Of a DNA stretch of 64,000 bases, positions 42,238 through 52,272 are shown one piece after another. A program made the position numbers and the translations under genes. This stretch comes from RUG12461 sp045661345 (GTDB taxonomy: Bacteria; Bacillota; Clostridia; Lachnospirales; Lachnospiraceae): assembly GCA_045661345.1 (NCBI GenBank), contig JAZRFM010000027.1, positions 62,001 through 126,000 on the forward strand, given 5' to 3'. A model generated the notes under the pieces. That model made no database searches, was not told the DNA's origin, and was given only the letters and a program-made list of their open reading frames with translations. How positions within the stretch are numbered: the stretch's first letter is position 1; each line of letters starts with the position of its first letter.

Positions 42238-43419
42238 CTACAGATCATCTCCTCTCACGAGAAACTCCCTGATCTGCAGGTATGCATTAATGCTGAGACC
42301 GGACTTATCATAAAGACCGGATCCGGAAAGCTCATTCAGGGTCTGATAGATCACGATCTCCCGATTCCAGTCGCTTTTACTGGTCTGCTCTTTGAGATGC
42401 TCAAATCTGGACACCAGATGGTTGACCAGATTCACCACAGCCGATTCCGGCGTGCTGATGGGATTTTCCTGACCGTTATATTCGGCAAGTATGGTAATCA
42501 CGGCCTGCGGAAAGCAGTTCAGCTGCGCCAGCAGAACCCCGTTTTGCACAACGTCCTCGCCGCCGAGAATACCGAGCCGGTAATAAAAGCCGCCTGCAGC
42601 AGCCACATCCGCATCAAGTCCGGCTACCCCGGCGCATTTCGCAGCGAGGGTGGATACCGCCCTTGCGTGTGCGTAATCGGCAGGAGAAAAGGAACGGATC
42701 TCACGTACCAGAGGATAGGTGTCGGAGACAATGTCCTGAATATTTCTCTCCTCCTGTTTCTTTACAACAACCACCATTTTATCAAATAACAGTATGAAAA
42801 GCAAATCAGTGACAAGTCCCGTCACAGCGGCAATAATCACGACAGTCAGGCTGATCTGGCCGGCGGGAATGTAGGAAAAAATGCCGGGCAGTATGACAGA
42901 AAAGCAAAATGTAATGAAGGAAATAGCGGGCCTGGCTTTTTGGTTTTCATAAATCGGCGCAAGTACGGCTCCGACCAGAATCAGAATCAGATATTCTGCC
43001 AGCTCGTAAATGGAGCCGCTGGCATTGATGGTGAAGAAGGCCGCTGCAAACGAGGTGGTAATCAGAGCAACCTCACATCCTGCGATTTCTGTCAGAAAAA
43101 AGGAAAAGAACAAAAACGGCATCGTATAATGCGGCAGAAAAGAATATACGATGATGGACGCGGTCATAAGCAGGGTAAACACCATCAGACCGCTGTGCGT
43201 TTCCGAAAGATTTCCGTTGATCGAACCGCGGATCCGTCTGCTGACGGTAACAAGCAAAAGCAGCACCGCAAAGCAGATGATGAGAAACAGATTGATGATG
43301 AGACGCTCAAACCCGTAGGTATATCTGAGATAAAAAAAGACCGTCAGCAGCACATATCCCAGGATCATGAGCAGGATATTCCGGATGCGCAGTCCGGCAA
43401 ATTTAGATTCCGGAATCAT
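42238..43419 (-). CDS. Degenerate PgpH-like membrane protein (HD motif lost)
   Basis: 393 residues. Six or seven membrane segments (15-215) are followed by a cytoplasmic region (225-393) that aligns by eye with the HD domain of PgpH/YqfF, the cyclic di-AMP phosphodiesterase usually found between phoH and ybeY. His251 (ADYAHARAV) matches the first metal His. The HD pair is Tyr280-Arg281 (GGFYYRLGIL in place of YYHDIGK), and the later HH region is AEYNG (312-316). The large N-terminal extracytoplasmic domain of PgpH is missing. Probably catalytically dead, perhaps a sensor or scaffold. Confidence 0.75.
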   Translation of the reverse strand: MIPESKFAGLRIRNILLMILGYVLLTVFFYLRYTYGFERLIINLFLIICFAVLLLLVTVSRRIRGSINGNLSETHSGLMVFTLLMTASIIVYSFLPHYTMPFLFFSFFLTEIAGCEVALITTSFAAAFFTINASGSIYELAEYLILILVGAVLAPIYENQKARPAISFITFCFSVILPGIFSYIPAGQISLTVVIIAAVTGLVTDLLFILLFDKMVVVVKKQEERNIQDIVSDTYPLVREIRSFSPADYAHARAVSTLAAKCAGVAGLDADVAAAGGFYYRLGILGGEDVVQNGVLLAQLNCFPQAVITILAEYNGQENPISTPESAVVNLVNHLVSRFEHLKEQTSKSDWNREIVIYQTLNELSGSGLYDKSGLSINAYLQIREFLVRGDDL

Positions 43420-44402
43420 AGACGCCCCCTGTTCTTTTTCGCGAGCTGCCTGGTTTCATGGTCTTCATATGCCTTGACAATACGCTGCACGAGGGGATGG
43501 CGCACCACATCCTCGCTGCCGAGATTGCAGACGGCAATACCCTCCACCTCTTTCAGAATCTTCACCGCCTGATCCAAACCGGATTTCTGACCCGGTGCCA
43601 GATCCTTTTGTGTGGCATCTCCGGTGATGACGGCTTTGGATCCGAATCCGATGCGGGTCAGGAACATTTTCATCTGGGCAGGCGTGGTGTTCTGCGCTTC
43701 ATCCAGAATAATATAGGCGTTGTCCAGTGTCCGTCCGCGCATATAGGCAAGAGGCGCCACCTCAATCAGTCCTTTTTCCATGTTTCTGAGAAAGCTGTCA
43801 GCGCCCATAATCTGATAAAGCGCATCGTAAAGCGGCCTGAGATAGGGATCAACCTTGCTTTGCATATCTCCCGGGAGAAACCCCAGCTTCTCTCCCGCTT
43901 CGATGGCAGGCCTTGTCAGCACGATCCGGCTGACCTCCTCGTTTTTAAAGGCAGTGATCGCCATGGCCATGGCGAGATAGGTCTTTCCGGTTCCTGCCGG
44001 ACCGATTCCGAATACGATCATATGATTTTTGATCGCTTCGACATAATGCTTCTGCCCCAGTGTTTTTGGCATCACGGGACGTCCGGTTACGGTATGGCAG
44101 AGGATATCCGTATCGATTTCCCGGATTTTTTCCGTTTCATTCCGTTTGGCGAGGGAAAGCAGATAGTCCACCTTTTGTTCCGTAATCTCATTTCCTTTCC
44201 TGGAGAGAGCCAGCAGCTCCGTAAAAACACTGGCTGCGCTTTTGATTTCCTCGTCTTCTCCCAGCACCTTGATCCTGTCATCCCGAACCACGACGTTGAC
44301 ATGAAGCGCTTTCTCGATCTTTTTTACGTAAGCGTCGCATTGTCCGAAAACATTTCCCACATGTGCGGAGGGAATATCTATATTGATTTCTGCTGTATCC
44401 AT
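43416..44402 (-). CDS. phoH: PhoH-family ATPase
   Basis: 328 residues. Walker A GPAGTGKTYLAMAMA, Walker B-type YIILDEAQNTTPAQMK, and GFGSKAVITGDATQKDL, all PhoH hallmarks. An N-terminal KH-like part precedes the ATPase. ATG 44402 follows GAAAGGA; the frame extends to 44432 without a ribosome site. Overlaps the next gene by 4 nt. Confidence 0.94.
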   Translation of the reverse strand: MDTAEINIDIPSAHVGNVFGQCDAYVKKIEKALHVNVVVRDDRIKVLGEDEEIKSAASVFTELLALSRKGNEITEQKVDYLLSLAKRNETEKIREIDTDILCHTVTGRPVMPKTLGQKHYVEAIKNHMIVFGIGPAGTGKTYLAMAMAITAFKNEEVSRIVLTRPAIEAGEKLGFLPGDMQSKVDPYLRPLYDALYQIMGADSFLRNMEKGLIEVAPLAYMRGRTLDNAYIILDEAQNTTPAQMKMFLTRIGFGSKAVITGDATQKDLAPGQKSGLDQAVKILKEVEGIAVCNLGSEDVVRHPLVQRIVKAYEDHETRQLAKKNRGRL

Positions 44403-44439
44403 CGGTGTTCCTTTCGTCATTGCAAGTGGCACATTGGCA

Positions 44440-45579
44440 TTATCCTGTGATCACATAAGTGAATACGCCGGTATCGCTGACTTTTCCGTGATTGGAGATA
44501 TAGACCACAGACAATACATACTCTCCCGCTCCGGGCAAAACGATGGGCGTCTGATAGCGGAAGGAACGGATGGTCGGCGTTGTGCCGTCCAGGGTATAAT
44601 AAGCGCTGCAGCCTTCCGGCACTTCCACCGAAACAATCTGCTGTCCCATGTATGCGCCGCTGGGAAGACTTGTTCTTGGCATTTCCGGCTTTTCATATTT
44701 GATGACATATTCCGCTTCCGAGATGTCGCTGTAAAGATTTTGGGCATTCTGGGCAACAGCCTTTAACGTGTAGCGCCCTTCTCCGTCAAAATGAATCTCT
44801 CCGTCATAGACCAGCCCGTTTTCGGTGGGATCGGAACCGTCTGTGGTGTAATAGATGAGGGCAAGATCGCTGCTGTCCATGGTGATGGAAAGATCCTCGC
44901 CGTACTCGCCTGAGGCAAGGGAAAAGGTGGGTGACGCGACGGAATATTCATCCAGAAAAGCAAGCACCCGTTCATCGTCTGTGGTATCCCGGAGGGTACG
45001 GATCTTTTCGTAGGCATCCTCTGCCTTGTAAAGATTCACCAGATCCTCGTAAACCGTCAGGTTGGTGTTATCCAGCTCAATCATGGAACGATAGAGACTT
45101 TCAGCGGCAGCCAGCTCTCCGATATTCTCATAGCATTTTGCCTGATAGGAAAGAGCCCGGGGATCATCGGGGGTGATGGACAAGGCATTGTCAAAGTAGG
45201 AAATGGCCATCTCATAATTTTCGTCGCCGTAATAGCGCATGGCTTCCATCATCTGATAATCAAAGGACTCTGCCTGTGATTTTCTGGCAATCGTATAACG
45301 GATCACAAAAAGAGACACCAAAAACACGATGACCGCAATCACGATGGCCAGAACAGCAATATTCCGGTATAAACGGTCTGCTCCCTGCACCGTTTTCTTT
45401 TTGCGGGATTCATTCTGTTCCGGCTTTGGTTCCGGCATACGTAATTCGACCCCGATATAGGAATCCACGATATCATTTTCCAGAATGTTGTATTCCGGAA
45501 CGATCTGGATCTCGGATCCGCAGACATTACAGTAAATACTGCCGGCCGGCACCTCGGCGCCGCATTTATCACAAACCAT
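44440..45579 (-). CDS. Zinc-ribbon, TPR and chitobiase-C-like membrane protein
   Basis: 379 residues. Order: a zinc ribbon (CDKCGAEVPAGSIYCNVCG, 3-21), an acidic linker, one membrane segment (about 75-97), two or three TPR-like repeats (YGDENYEMAISYFDNALSIT, ENIGELAAAESLYRSMIELD), then two Fn3-like modules with YYTTDGSDPT and YYTLDGTTPT, as in the C-terminal domain of chitobiases. The domains lie on opposite sides of the membrane. Probably a signalling or wall-contact protein; function unknown. It overlaps folD by 11 nt. Confidence 0.8.
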   Translation of the reverse strand: MVCDKCGAEVPAGSIYCNVCGSEIQIVPEYNILENDIVDSYIGVELRMPEPKPEQNESRKKKTVQGADRLYRNIAVLAIVIAVIVFLVSLFVIRYTIARKSQAESFDYQMMEAMRYYGDENYEMAISYFDNALSITPDDPRALSYQAKCYENIGELAAAESLYRSMIELDNTNLTVYEDLVNLYKAEDAYEKIRTLRDTTDDERVLAFLDEYSVASPTFSLASGEYGEDLSITMDSSDLALIYYTTDGSDPTENGLVYDGEIHFDGEGRYTLKAVAQNAQNLYSDISEAEYVIKYEKPEMPRTSLPSGAYMGQQIVSVEVPEGCSAYYTLDGTTPTIRSFRYQTPIVLPGAGEYVLSVVYISNHGKVSDTGVFTYVITG

Positions 45580-46420
45580 AGTGTTCCTTCATAGCTAAGA
45601 CAACATTATTCATCAGCATGGCAATCGTCATGGGGCCGACCCCTCCCGGTACAGGCGTAATCGCGGAAGCGAGAGGCTCCACTTCGGCATAATCCACGTC
45701 CCCGCAGAGCTTCCTGTTTTCCATGCGGTGGATGCCGACATCGATGATGACGGCTCCCTCTTTGATATAGGATGCCTTGATCATCTTTGGCTTACCGACA
45801 GCGGCGATCAGAATATCGGCTCTCCGGCAAAGGCTTTCCAGATCTTTGGTTTTGGAATGGGCGATGGTGACCGTCGCATTCTCCCGGAGCATCAAAACCG
45901 CCATGGGCTTTCCGACGATATTGCTTCTGCCGATCACGACACAATGCTTTCCGGCAATGGTGATCCCGGAGCGTTTCAACAGCTCAATCACCCCGGCGGG
46001 GGTACAGGAGACCATCCCTTTTTCGCCGATCAGAAGTGCACCTACATTCAGAGGGTGAAAGCCGTCCACATCCTTCGACGGATCAATGGCCGCGATCACC
46101 TTTTTTTCATCAATATGGGACGGCAAAGGAAGCTGTACCAGAATACCGTCAATCCGGGGATTATGATTATACTCCTGAATCTTTTTCAGGAGAAGCTCCT
46201 CCGCCACATCTTCCGGAAACTCACAGCTTTCCGATCGCAGGCCCAGCGCCTCGCAGGCCTTCTTTTTATTTGCCACATATACGGAGGAGGCAGGATCGTT
46301 CCCAACCTGAATCACGGCCAGGGTTCCTTCGATACCCCGCTGCTTCATGGCAGAAATGGTCTGCCGCAGTTCTTCTTTGATCTCGTCTGCAATTGCTTTT
46401 CCGTCGATGTGTTTTGCCAT
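45569..46420 (-). CDS. folD: Bifunctional methylene-THF dehydrogenase/cyclohydrolase
   Basis: 283 residues. One-carbon metabolism: methylene-THF to formyl-THF. Motifs VYVANKKKACEALG, GILVQLPLPSHID and the C-terminal TPVPGGVGPMTIAMLM are intact, as is the Rossmann GRSNIVGKPMA. Confidence 0.96.
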   Translation of the reverse strand: MAKHIDGKAIADEIKEELRQTISAMKQRGIEGTLAVIQVGNDPASSVYVANKKKACEALGLRSESCEFPEDVAEELLLKKIQEYNHNPRIDGILVQLPLPSHIDEKKVIAAIDPSKDVDGFHPLNVGALLIGEKGMVSCTPAGVIELLKRSGITIAGKHCVVIGRSNIVGKPMAVLMLRENATVTIAHSKTKDLESLCRRADILIAAVGKPKMIKASYIKEGAVIIDVGIHRMENRKLCGDVDYAEVEPLASAITPVPGGVGPMTIAMLMNNVVLAMKEHYGL

Positions 46421-46421
46421 G

Positions 46422-48989
46422 TCAGCCGTTCTCCTCCAGATAGTTTTCCAACTGTTCCGCGCTCATGAGTATCTCACGCGGCTTTGTGCCCGCCTCCGGT
46501 CCGACGACGCCGGCTTCCTCCAGCTGATCCATGATACGCGCGGCGCGGTTAAAGCCGATCTTGAAAAAGCGCTGCAGCATACCGATGGAAGCCTTGTCCT
46601 TATCAATGATCAGTCTGGCGGATTCGAGAAAATATTCATCACGGCCGTCACCGGTGCCGTTCATCATATCGGAGGCACTGCCGCCCTGCTGCTCTGCTGC
46701 GGCGGAAACCCGATCCTCCAGGGCGCTGTCATAAACGGTTTCCCCGTTCTGTTCCTTCAAAAAGGAAACCACAGCCTGTACTTCCTGATCGGAAACAAAG
46801 GCGCCCTGTACACGAAGGGGCTTCGGCAGTCCCTGCGGATAAAACAGCATATCTCCCTTTCCCAGGAGCTTTTCTGCGCCGACCATATCCAGGATGGTAC
46901 GGGAATCCACGCCGCTGGTCACCGCAAATGCGATTCTGGAGGGCATATTCGCCTTGATGAGTCCTGTGATGACGTTGACGGAGGGACGCTGTGTCGCGAT
47001 GACCAGATGGATCCCGCAGGCTCTTGCCAGCTGGGCCAGACGGCAGATCGCATCCTCCACATCACCCGGGGCTACCATCATGAGGTCTGCAAGCTCATCC
47101 ACGATGACGACGATCTGGGGCATACGCGCAGGCTTCTCTTCCTCCGGCAGATCTGTGATGGCATCGATTTTGTCATTATATTCTTCAATTTTTCGCACCT
47201 TCACCTCGGCGAACTTCTGATAACGATCCGTCATCTCCTGTACCGCCCAATGCAGTGCGCCGGCAGCCTTCTTGGGATCCGTGACCACGGGGATCAAAAG
47301 ATGCGGTATCCCGTTGTACACGGAAAGCTCCACAACCTTCGGGTCGATCATGATGAGCTTCACATCCTCCGGATCGGCCCGGTAGAGAATGCTCATGATG
47401 ATCGTATTGATGCAGACGGATTTGCCGGAACCGGTGGCGCCGGCAATCAGGACGTGAGGCATTTTGGCGATATCCGCCACGATGACTTTCCCGCCGATAT
47501 CTTTACCGGCACCGAATGCAATCCGGCTTTTCTCCGTCTGAAATTCACTGGATTCCACCAGTTCCCGGAAGAAGACGGGTGTGCTCTCCTGATTCGGTAC
47601 CTCGATGCCGACGGCGGCTTTTCCGGGAATCGGCGCTTCGATCCGGATATCCGCGGCTGCCAGATTCAGCTTCAGGTCATCTGCAAGTCCCACAATCCGG
47701 CTGACCTTTACACCCATATCCGGCTGCAGTTCATAACGGGTGACAGTGGGTCCGCAGCTCACATCCGTCACCCTAGCTCTGACACCGAAGGTATCCAGCA
47801 CCTGCTCCAGCATCTGTGCCGTTTCCTGTAATTTGGCTTCGTTGGTGCCTTTTTTGCCTTTTGCTCCTTTCGTGAGCAGTGACACGGGCGGGTAGACATA
47901 GGATTTGCTCTTACGAAGGGGTTTTGGTGCAGAGATGCGCACCTCCGTATCGGCAGAGGTGTTTTTCTCCATGGCGGCGACTTCATTTCCACGCACAAGC
48001 GCACCGACTTCTTCGGAAAAATCGTAAAGCAGATCTTCCTCTGAGGGCAGGTCTTCCTCCGACGGCAGATCTTCTTCCGGCTGCTGGGGCTCCTGATGGA
48101 TCACGATGGGTGGAATCTCCGGAAGTATCTCCTGCTCCGTTTCAGGCTCGCTCTCCTGCTCCATCTGCAGCGGTCGCACCTGATCAGAGGGCTTTTCAAG
48201 GGTACCTGTCGGGAAAACAGCGGCCTTTCTTCTTTGACCGACATTGGGACTGTCAGTGTCCGTGAGGGCTGTGATTTCATCGGAAATGACAGGATTCCGG
48301 TCCATAACGGACGCCGGCTCCTCCTTTTTCAGCTTGGTATCGAAGGAAACACCGGCCGCCGCCTTTTTTTCCATACGAAGCTGTCTGCGCTCCGAACGGG
48401 CTTCCCTGACCCGTTCACTCCCTTCCCTGGTCTTGTCATAGACTTTTTTGGAGCCCTTTTTGATTCCGCCGATGGCGGATCTTCCGGTAAACAGCACGAC
48501 GGAAATGATCAATGCGATGATGGTCACCACATATGCGCCGACTTTTCCGATGGTCGGGCAAAAAATACCGGTGATAATCCCGCCGAAAAATCCCCCGCCG
48601 GATCTGTTCTGAAAACCGTTCAGAAAAGCACTGAGGGGATTGCTTGGATCGCCCTTGTCCGCAATCAGCTGAATCAGACCGGCGAGAAACAGCAAAAAGC
48701 ACCCTCCTGCGATGAGTTTGATCACAGCTTCACGCGCCCCCTGATTGGAGATTGCAAAGGTCACGGAAAGAAACAGGATAATGGGAAAGAGATAGGCAAG
48801 AATCCCGAACAGCCCGAAGGATACGGAGCTGATGGCATTGCCTACCACACCGATGATGCCGAAGTTGGAAAGAAACAGCAGAATGCAGATGGCAAGCATG
48901 CACCAGATCAAAACCTCCCCGCGAAAGGAGGTCTTCGGTGATTCTTTATGAGAAGTTGTTTTTTTTCTGGATGTTTTTTTGTTCGCCAT
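46422..48989 (-). CDS. ftsK: DNA translocase FtsK/SpoIIIE
   Basis: 855 residues. Four or five N-terminal membrane segments (about 25-180), a long charged linker (185-370) containing the acidic repeats around PSEEDLPSEEDL, then the motor with Walker A GATGSGKSVC (about 516) and DELADLMM, and a C-terminal winged-helix gamma domain (about 785-850) that reads KOPS-like sequences. Moves DNA through the closing septum. Confidence 0.95.
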   Translation of the reverse strand: MANKKTSRKKTTSHKESPKTSFRGEVLIWCMLAICILLFLSNFGIIGVVGNAISSVSFGLFGILAYLFPIILFLSVTFAISNQGAREAVIKLIAGGCFLLFLAGLIQLIADKGDPSNPLSAFLNGFQNRSGGGFFGGIITGIFCPTIGKVGAYVVTIIALIISVVLFTGRSAIGGIKKGSKKVYDKTREGSERVREARSERRQLRMEKKAAAGVSFDTKLKKEEPASVMDRNPVISDEITALTDTDSPNVGQRRKAAVFPTGTLEKPSDQVRPLQMEQESEPETEQEILPEIPPIVIHQEPQQPEEDLPSEEDLPSEEDLLYDFSEEVGALVRGNEVAAMEKNTSADTEVRISAPKPLRKSKSYVYPPVSLLTKGAKGKKGTNEAKLQETAQMLEQVLDTFGVRARVTDVSCGPTVTRYELQPDMGVKVSRIVGLADDLKLNLAAADIRIEAPIPGKAAVGIEVPNQESTPVFFRELVESSEFQTEKSRIAFGAGKDIGGKVIVADIAKMPHVLIAGATGSGKSVCINTIIMSILYRADPEDVKLIMIDPKVVELSVYNGIPHLLIPVVTDPKKAAGALHWAVQEMTDRYQKFAEVKVRKIEEYNDKIDAITDLPEEEKPARMPQIVVIVDELADLMMVAPGDVEDAICRLAQLARACGIHLVIATQRPSVNVITGLIKANMPSRIAFAVTSGVDSRTILDMVGAEKLLGKGDMLFYPQGLPKPLRVQGAFVSDQEVQAVVSFLKEQNGETVYDSALEDRVSAAAEQQGGSASDMMNGTGDGRDEYFLESARLIIDKDKASIGMLQRFFKIGFNRAARIMDQLEEAGVVGPEAGTKPREILMSAEQLENYLEENG

Positions 48990-48990
48990 A

Positions 48991-49815
48991 TCAGATTACA
49001 AAATAGCCTATGATGGAAGCAACGCCGATGGCGAAGCAATAAATCGAAAAACCGATAAATCTCTTTTTCCGGACAATAACGAGCATCGTACGAATGCTGA
49101 TATATCCCACCACGGCAGCTACAAGCATGCCGATCACATAGCATCCCACCTCCTGCCCCGGGATCGCGGACAGTTCGATATCCTTCAGCTCAAACACCAG
49201 AGATCCGAGGATGGCCGGGATTGAAAGCAGAAAAGAAAACTTGACTGCATATTTCTTCTGAAAACCGGAAAGCAGACAGGCCGTGATGGTCGAACCGGAT
49301 CTGGAAATGCCCGGAAGTGTGGCAACACCCTGCGCGATGCCGATGAGAAAGGCATTGGTGAAGGTAGTGTTTTTCGGTAAACGTTTTCCCTCCGGACAAT
49401 GATCCGCAATCAGCAGAATCACACCTGTCAAAATCAGACAGATCCCGGGAAAAATCAAAATCTTCCCGGCTTTTTCCACCAGGTCGGAATCCAAAACCCC
49501 GATAATCCCTGTGGGGATGGTAGCTGTCAGTAGGAGCAGATCCATCTTCCGGTAAGCATTCGTCAACACTTTTTTACGCAAAAACAAATCCCGGATCATA
49601 AGAAACAGCTCCGCGATCATTTTTCCGATATCCTTATAAAAGCAGATAAACACCGCTACCAGCGTACCGATGTGAAGGAGTACATCAAAAAAGAGACCCG
49701 GCGAGTCGATGCCGAATACAATCTGAAAAATCGCCAGATGCCCCGACGAACTGACAGGGAGAAATTCTGTGAGTCCCTGAATCACTCCCATCAAGATGGC
49801 ATATAGATAATTCAT
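48991..49815 (-). CDS. uppP: Undecaprenyl-diphosphatase UppP (BacA)
   Basis: 274 residues, seven or eight membrane segments. Catalytic segments GVIQGLTEFLPVSSSGHL and GIAQGVATLPGISRSGSTI are complete. Recycles the lipid carrier of wall synthesis. It follows glgA by 11 nt and precedes ftsK. Confidence 0.95.
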   Translation of the reverse strand: MNYLYAILMGVIQGLTEFLPVSSSGHLAIFQIVFGIDSPGLFFDVLLHIGTLVAVFICFYKDIGKMIAELFLMIRDLFLRKKVLTNAYRKMDLLLLTATIPTGIIGVLDSDLVEKAGKILIFPGICLILTGVILLIADHCPEGKRLPKNTTFTNAFLIGIAQGVATLPGISRSGSTITACLLSGFQKKYAVKFSFLLSIPAILGSLVFELKDIELSAIPGQEVGCYVIGMLVAAVVGYISIRTMLVIVRKKRFIGFSIYCFAIGVASIIGYFVI

Positions 49816-49826
49816 TGATTCCTTAC

Positions 49827-51305
49827 TTACTCCGATTCTGCGGATCCCTCAATCTTATCTCCGATCAGATAATTGTAAAGATCCTCATACTTAATGCGGG
49901 AATTCTTCCAGGAGAAGTCCTTGTCCATGCCGCGTTCCACCATCTTGTTCCATTTTGCCTTTTTGTCAAAAAAGACTTCCTTGGCATAGTTGATGATGCG
50001 CAGCATCTCATGCGCATTGTAATTCGCGAAAGAAAAACCGTCTCCGGTGTTGTCATATTCGTTGAACGGGATCACCGTGTCCTTTAAACCGCCTGTTTCC
50101 CGCACGATGGGTACTGTTCCGTACCGGAAAGAGATCAGCTGTGTCAGGCCGCAGGGTTCAAAACGCGAGGGCATCAGGAATGCGTCTGCGGCAGCATACA
50201 GCTTATGTGCCAAAGCATCGGAATAGCAGATGTTTGCGGAAACATGATCCGGATATTTCCAAGCGTAATGCCGGAACATATTCTCATACCGCTCTTCTCC
50301 CGTTCCGATGACCACCAGCTGCGTGAATTCGTCCACCAGCTGCTCCATGACATAGGCAATGAGATCAAGCCCTTTCTGATCCGTCAGACGGCTGACAAGC
50401 CCGATCATCATCTTGCGTTTGTCCTGTACAAGACCAAGCTCCTTCTGGAGCTCCTCCTTATTGCGGACTTTCTTTTTCCGGAAATCGGAACGGTCATATT
50501 TGACATAAATCTTATGATCCGAAGCGGGATTATAGACATCATAGTCGATCCCGTTGACAATCCCCATCATATCAAAATGCCGTGACGAAAGCAGACCGTC
50601 CAGTCCCTCCCCATAATAAGGCGTCTGAATTTCCTTTGCGTAGGTGTCGCTGACGGTGGTGATATAATCCGCATAGGCGAGTCCGCCCTTCAGCATATTG
50701 GCATCTTTATGAAACTCCAGTTTATCCGGTGTAAAGAGATAATCCGAAAGACCCGAGAGCCCTTTCAAAGTCTTTTTGTCCCAGACACCCTGAAATTTCA
50801 GGTTGTGGATGGTCATCATGGTTTTGATGCCCCAGTAGAACATATTGCCCTGAAACTCGTTCTTGAGATAGACGGGAATCAACCCGGTCTCCCAGTCATG
50901 ACAATGAATGATGTCCGGTCTGAAGTCGATCACCGGGAGAACGGATAACACGGCTTTGCAGAAAAAGCAGAACTTCTCGATATCATAACGGATATCTCCG
51001 TACGGGACGACACAGTTAAAGTACTCTTCGTTATCGATAAAATAATAGGTGATCCCGTCTCTTTCATAGCGGAAAATACCCACGTATTTATCCTGCAGAT
51101 CGGGACCGACGGTGAGATAAAAATGCGTGATATATTCGAATTGACTCCGGTATTTCCAGTCAATGCAGGAATAATTGGGAATGATGACTCTTACATCCCA
51201 ATAACGTTTGTCAAATTCCTTCGGCAATGCCCCGCAGACATCCGCAAGACCGCCGGTTTTGATAAACGGTACACACTCAGATGCAGCATACAAAATCCGT
51301 TTCAT
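49827..51305 (-). CDS. glgA: Glycogen (starch) synthase, GT5 family
   Basis: 492 residues. ADP-glucose-binding motif KTGGL at residues 16-20, and C-terminal GT-B signature PSRFEPCGLTQLISFRYGTVPIVRETGGLKDT. ATG 51305 follows AAGGAG; the open frame to 51398 runs into yebC and is not used. No glgC, glgB or glgP is nearby, so it is a lone glycogen gene here. Confidence 0.93.
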   Translation of the reverse strand: MKRILYAASECVPFIKTGGLADVCGALPKEFDKRYWDVRVIIPNYSCIDWKYRSQFEYITHFYLTVGPDLQDKYVGIFRYERDGITYYFIDNEEYFNCVVPYGDIRYDIEKFCFFCKAVLSVLPVIDFRPDIIHCHDWETGLIPVYLKNEFQGNMFYWGIKTMMTIHNLKFQGVWDKKTLKGLSGLSDYLFTPDKLEFHKDANMLKGGLAYADYITTVSDTYAKEIQTPYYGEGLDGLLSSRHFDMMGIVNGIDYDVYNPASDHKIYVKYDRSDFRKKKVRNKEELQKELGLVQDKRKMMIGLVSRLTDQKGLDLIAYVMEQLVDEFTQLVVIGTGEERYENMFRHYAWKYPDHVSANICYSDALAHKLYAAADAFLMPSRFEPCGLTQLISFRYGTVPIVRETGGLKDTVIPFNEYDNTGDGFSFANYNAHEMLRIINYAKEVFFDKKAKWNKMVERGMDKDFSWKNSRIKYEDLYNYLIGDKIEGSAESE

Positions 51306-51318
51306 AAGCGTACGCTCC

Positions 51319-52047
51319 TTATTCGATCCAGTTATGATAGACTTCCTGTACATCATCGTCTTCGTCCAGAAGATCCAGAATCTTTTGAATATTGGCAAGA
51401 TCCGTCTCCTCTGTCAGATCGACATAGTTTTGCGGAATCAGGCTGACCTCCGCACTGACCATGGGGATATTCTCCTTTTGCAGTGCCTGGTGTACGGCTT
51501 CAAAGGCGGCAGGATCCGTCAGAATCTCGAAGCTGTCCTCTTCCTCGGTAAAATCATCCGCCCCCGCATCCAGTGCCAGCATCATAAGATCGTCCCCATC
51601 CATACTGCATTCCTCACGGTCAATGACGATCTGCCCTTTTTCGTCGAACATATAGGAAACACAGCCCTGTGTACCGATATTTCCCTGTCCTTTGGAAAAA
51701 CAGTTTCGTACATTGGCCGCTGTGCGGTTCTTATTGTCGGTCAGACATTTCACAATGATGGCCGTACCGCCGGGGCCGTAGCCCTCATAGGTACAGACCT
51801 CGTAATTGACACTTCCGCCCTCCCCTGCGGCTTTTTTAATGCCGCGTTCGATTGTGTCATTGGGCATATTGTTGGCTTTTGCCTTCTGAATCACGGTCGC
51901 CAGACGGAAATTATTGGCGGGATCAGGTCCGCCCTCTTTGACGGCAACCGCAATCTCGCGGCCGATCATGGTAAAGATCTTGCCTTTGGCGGCATCGTTT
52001 TTCTCTTTTTTATGCTTGATATTGGCAAATTTTGAGTGTCCTGACAT
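51319..52047 (-). CDS. yebC: YebC/PmpR-family protein
   Basis: 242 residues. Starts MSGHSKFANIKHKKEKNDAAK; GYGPGGTAIIVKCLTDNKNRT is the family core. Reported as a transcription regulator and, for some members, a translation factor for proline-rich stretches. AGGAGG precedes the ATG. The cloverleaf element at 52099 lies 51 nt upstream. Confidence 0.94.
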   Translation of the reverse strand: MSGHSKFANIKHKKEKNDAAKGKIFTMIGREIAVAVKEGGPDPANNFRLATVIQKAKANNMPNDTIERGIKKAAGEGGSVNYEVCTYEGYGPGGTAIIVKCLTDNKNRTAANVRNCFSKGQGNIGTQGCVSYMFDEKGQIVIDREECSMDGDDLMMLALDAGADDFTEEEDSFEILTDPAAFEAVHQALQKENIPMVSAEVSLIPQNYVDLTEETDLANIQKILDLLDEDDDVQEVYHNWIE

Positions 52048-52098
52048 AGAATCAATACGCCTCCTGCAATAAAATCAGTTAATTTATTCTATGATGTC

Positions 52099-52230
52099 AA
52101 GGTCAAAAGTGCTATGTGATGAAATCGCATATGCACTTTGCACAAGAATCCGAAGGAACGTGCCAGCATTTTCCCACGGATCTTTGTGCAAAGGTCACAA
52201 TGCCGCAAGCGGCATGTGACTTTTGACCTT
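52099..52230 (+). repeat. Cloverleaf intergenic repeat, copy C (more degenerate)
   Basis: Outer stem of 12 bp: 52099-52110 with 52219-52230 (AAGGTCAAAAGT/ACTTTTGACCTT). Left arm 52111-52134: GC/GC, ATGTGA/TCGCAT with one T-G wobble, TGAAA loop. Central arm 52135-52195: CTTTGCACAA/TTGTGCAAAG (perfect 10 bp), GATCCG-type upper stem; its tip has lost the 16-nt palindrome seen in A and B. Right arm 52196-52218: CAC/GTG, bulged A, ATGCCG/CGGCAT. Contains TTTGCACAAGAA at 52137-52148. It lies between alr and yebC. Confidence 0.85.
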
Positions 52231-52272
52231 AACATCATTCTATCATTTTTCATTTTTGAACACAAGTTGCGC

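Noticed and set aside
48031..48080. Short tandem repeat in ftsK
   Set aside because: These are the repeated acidic codons of the FtsK linker (PSEEDL units), ordinary low-complexity coding sequence.
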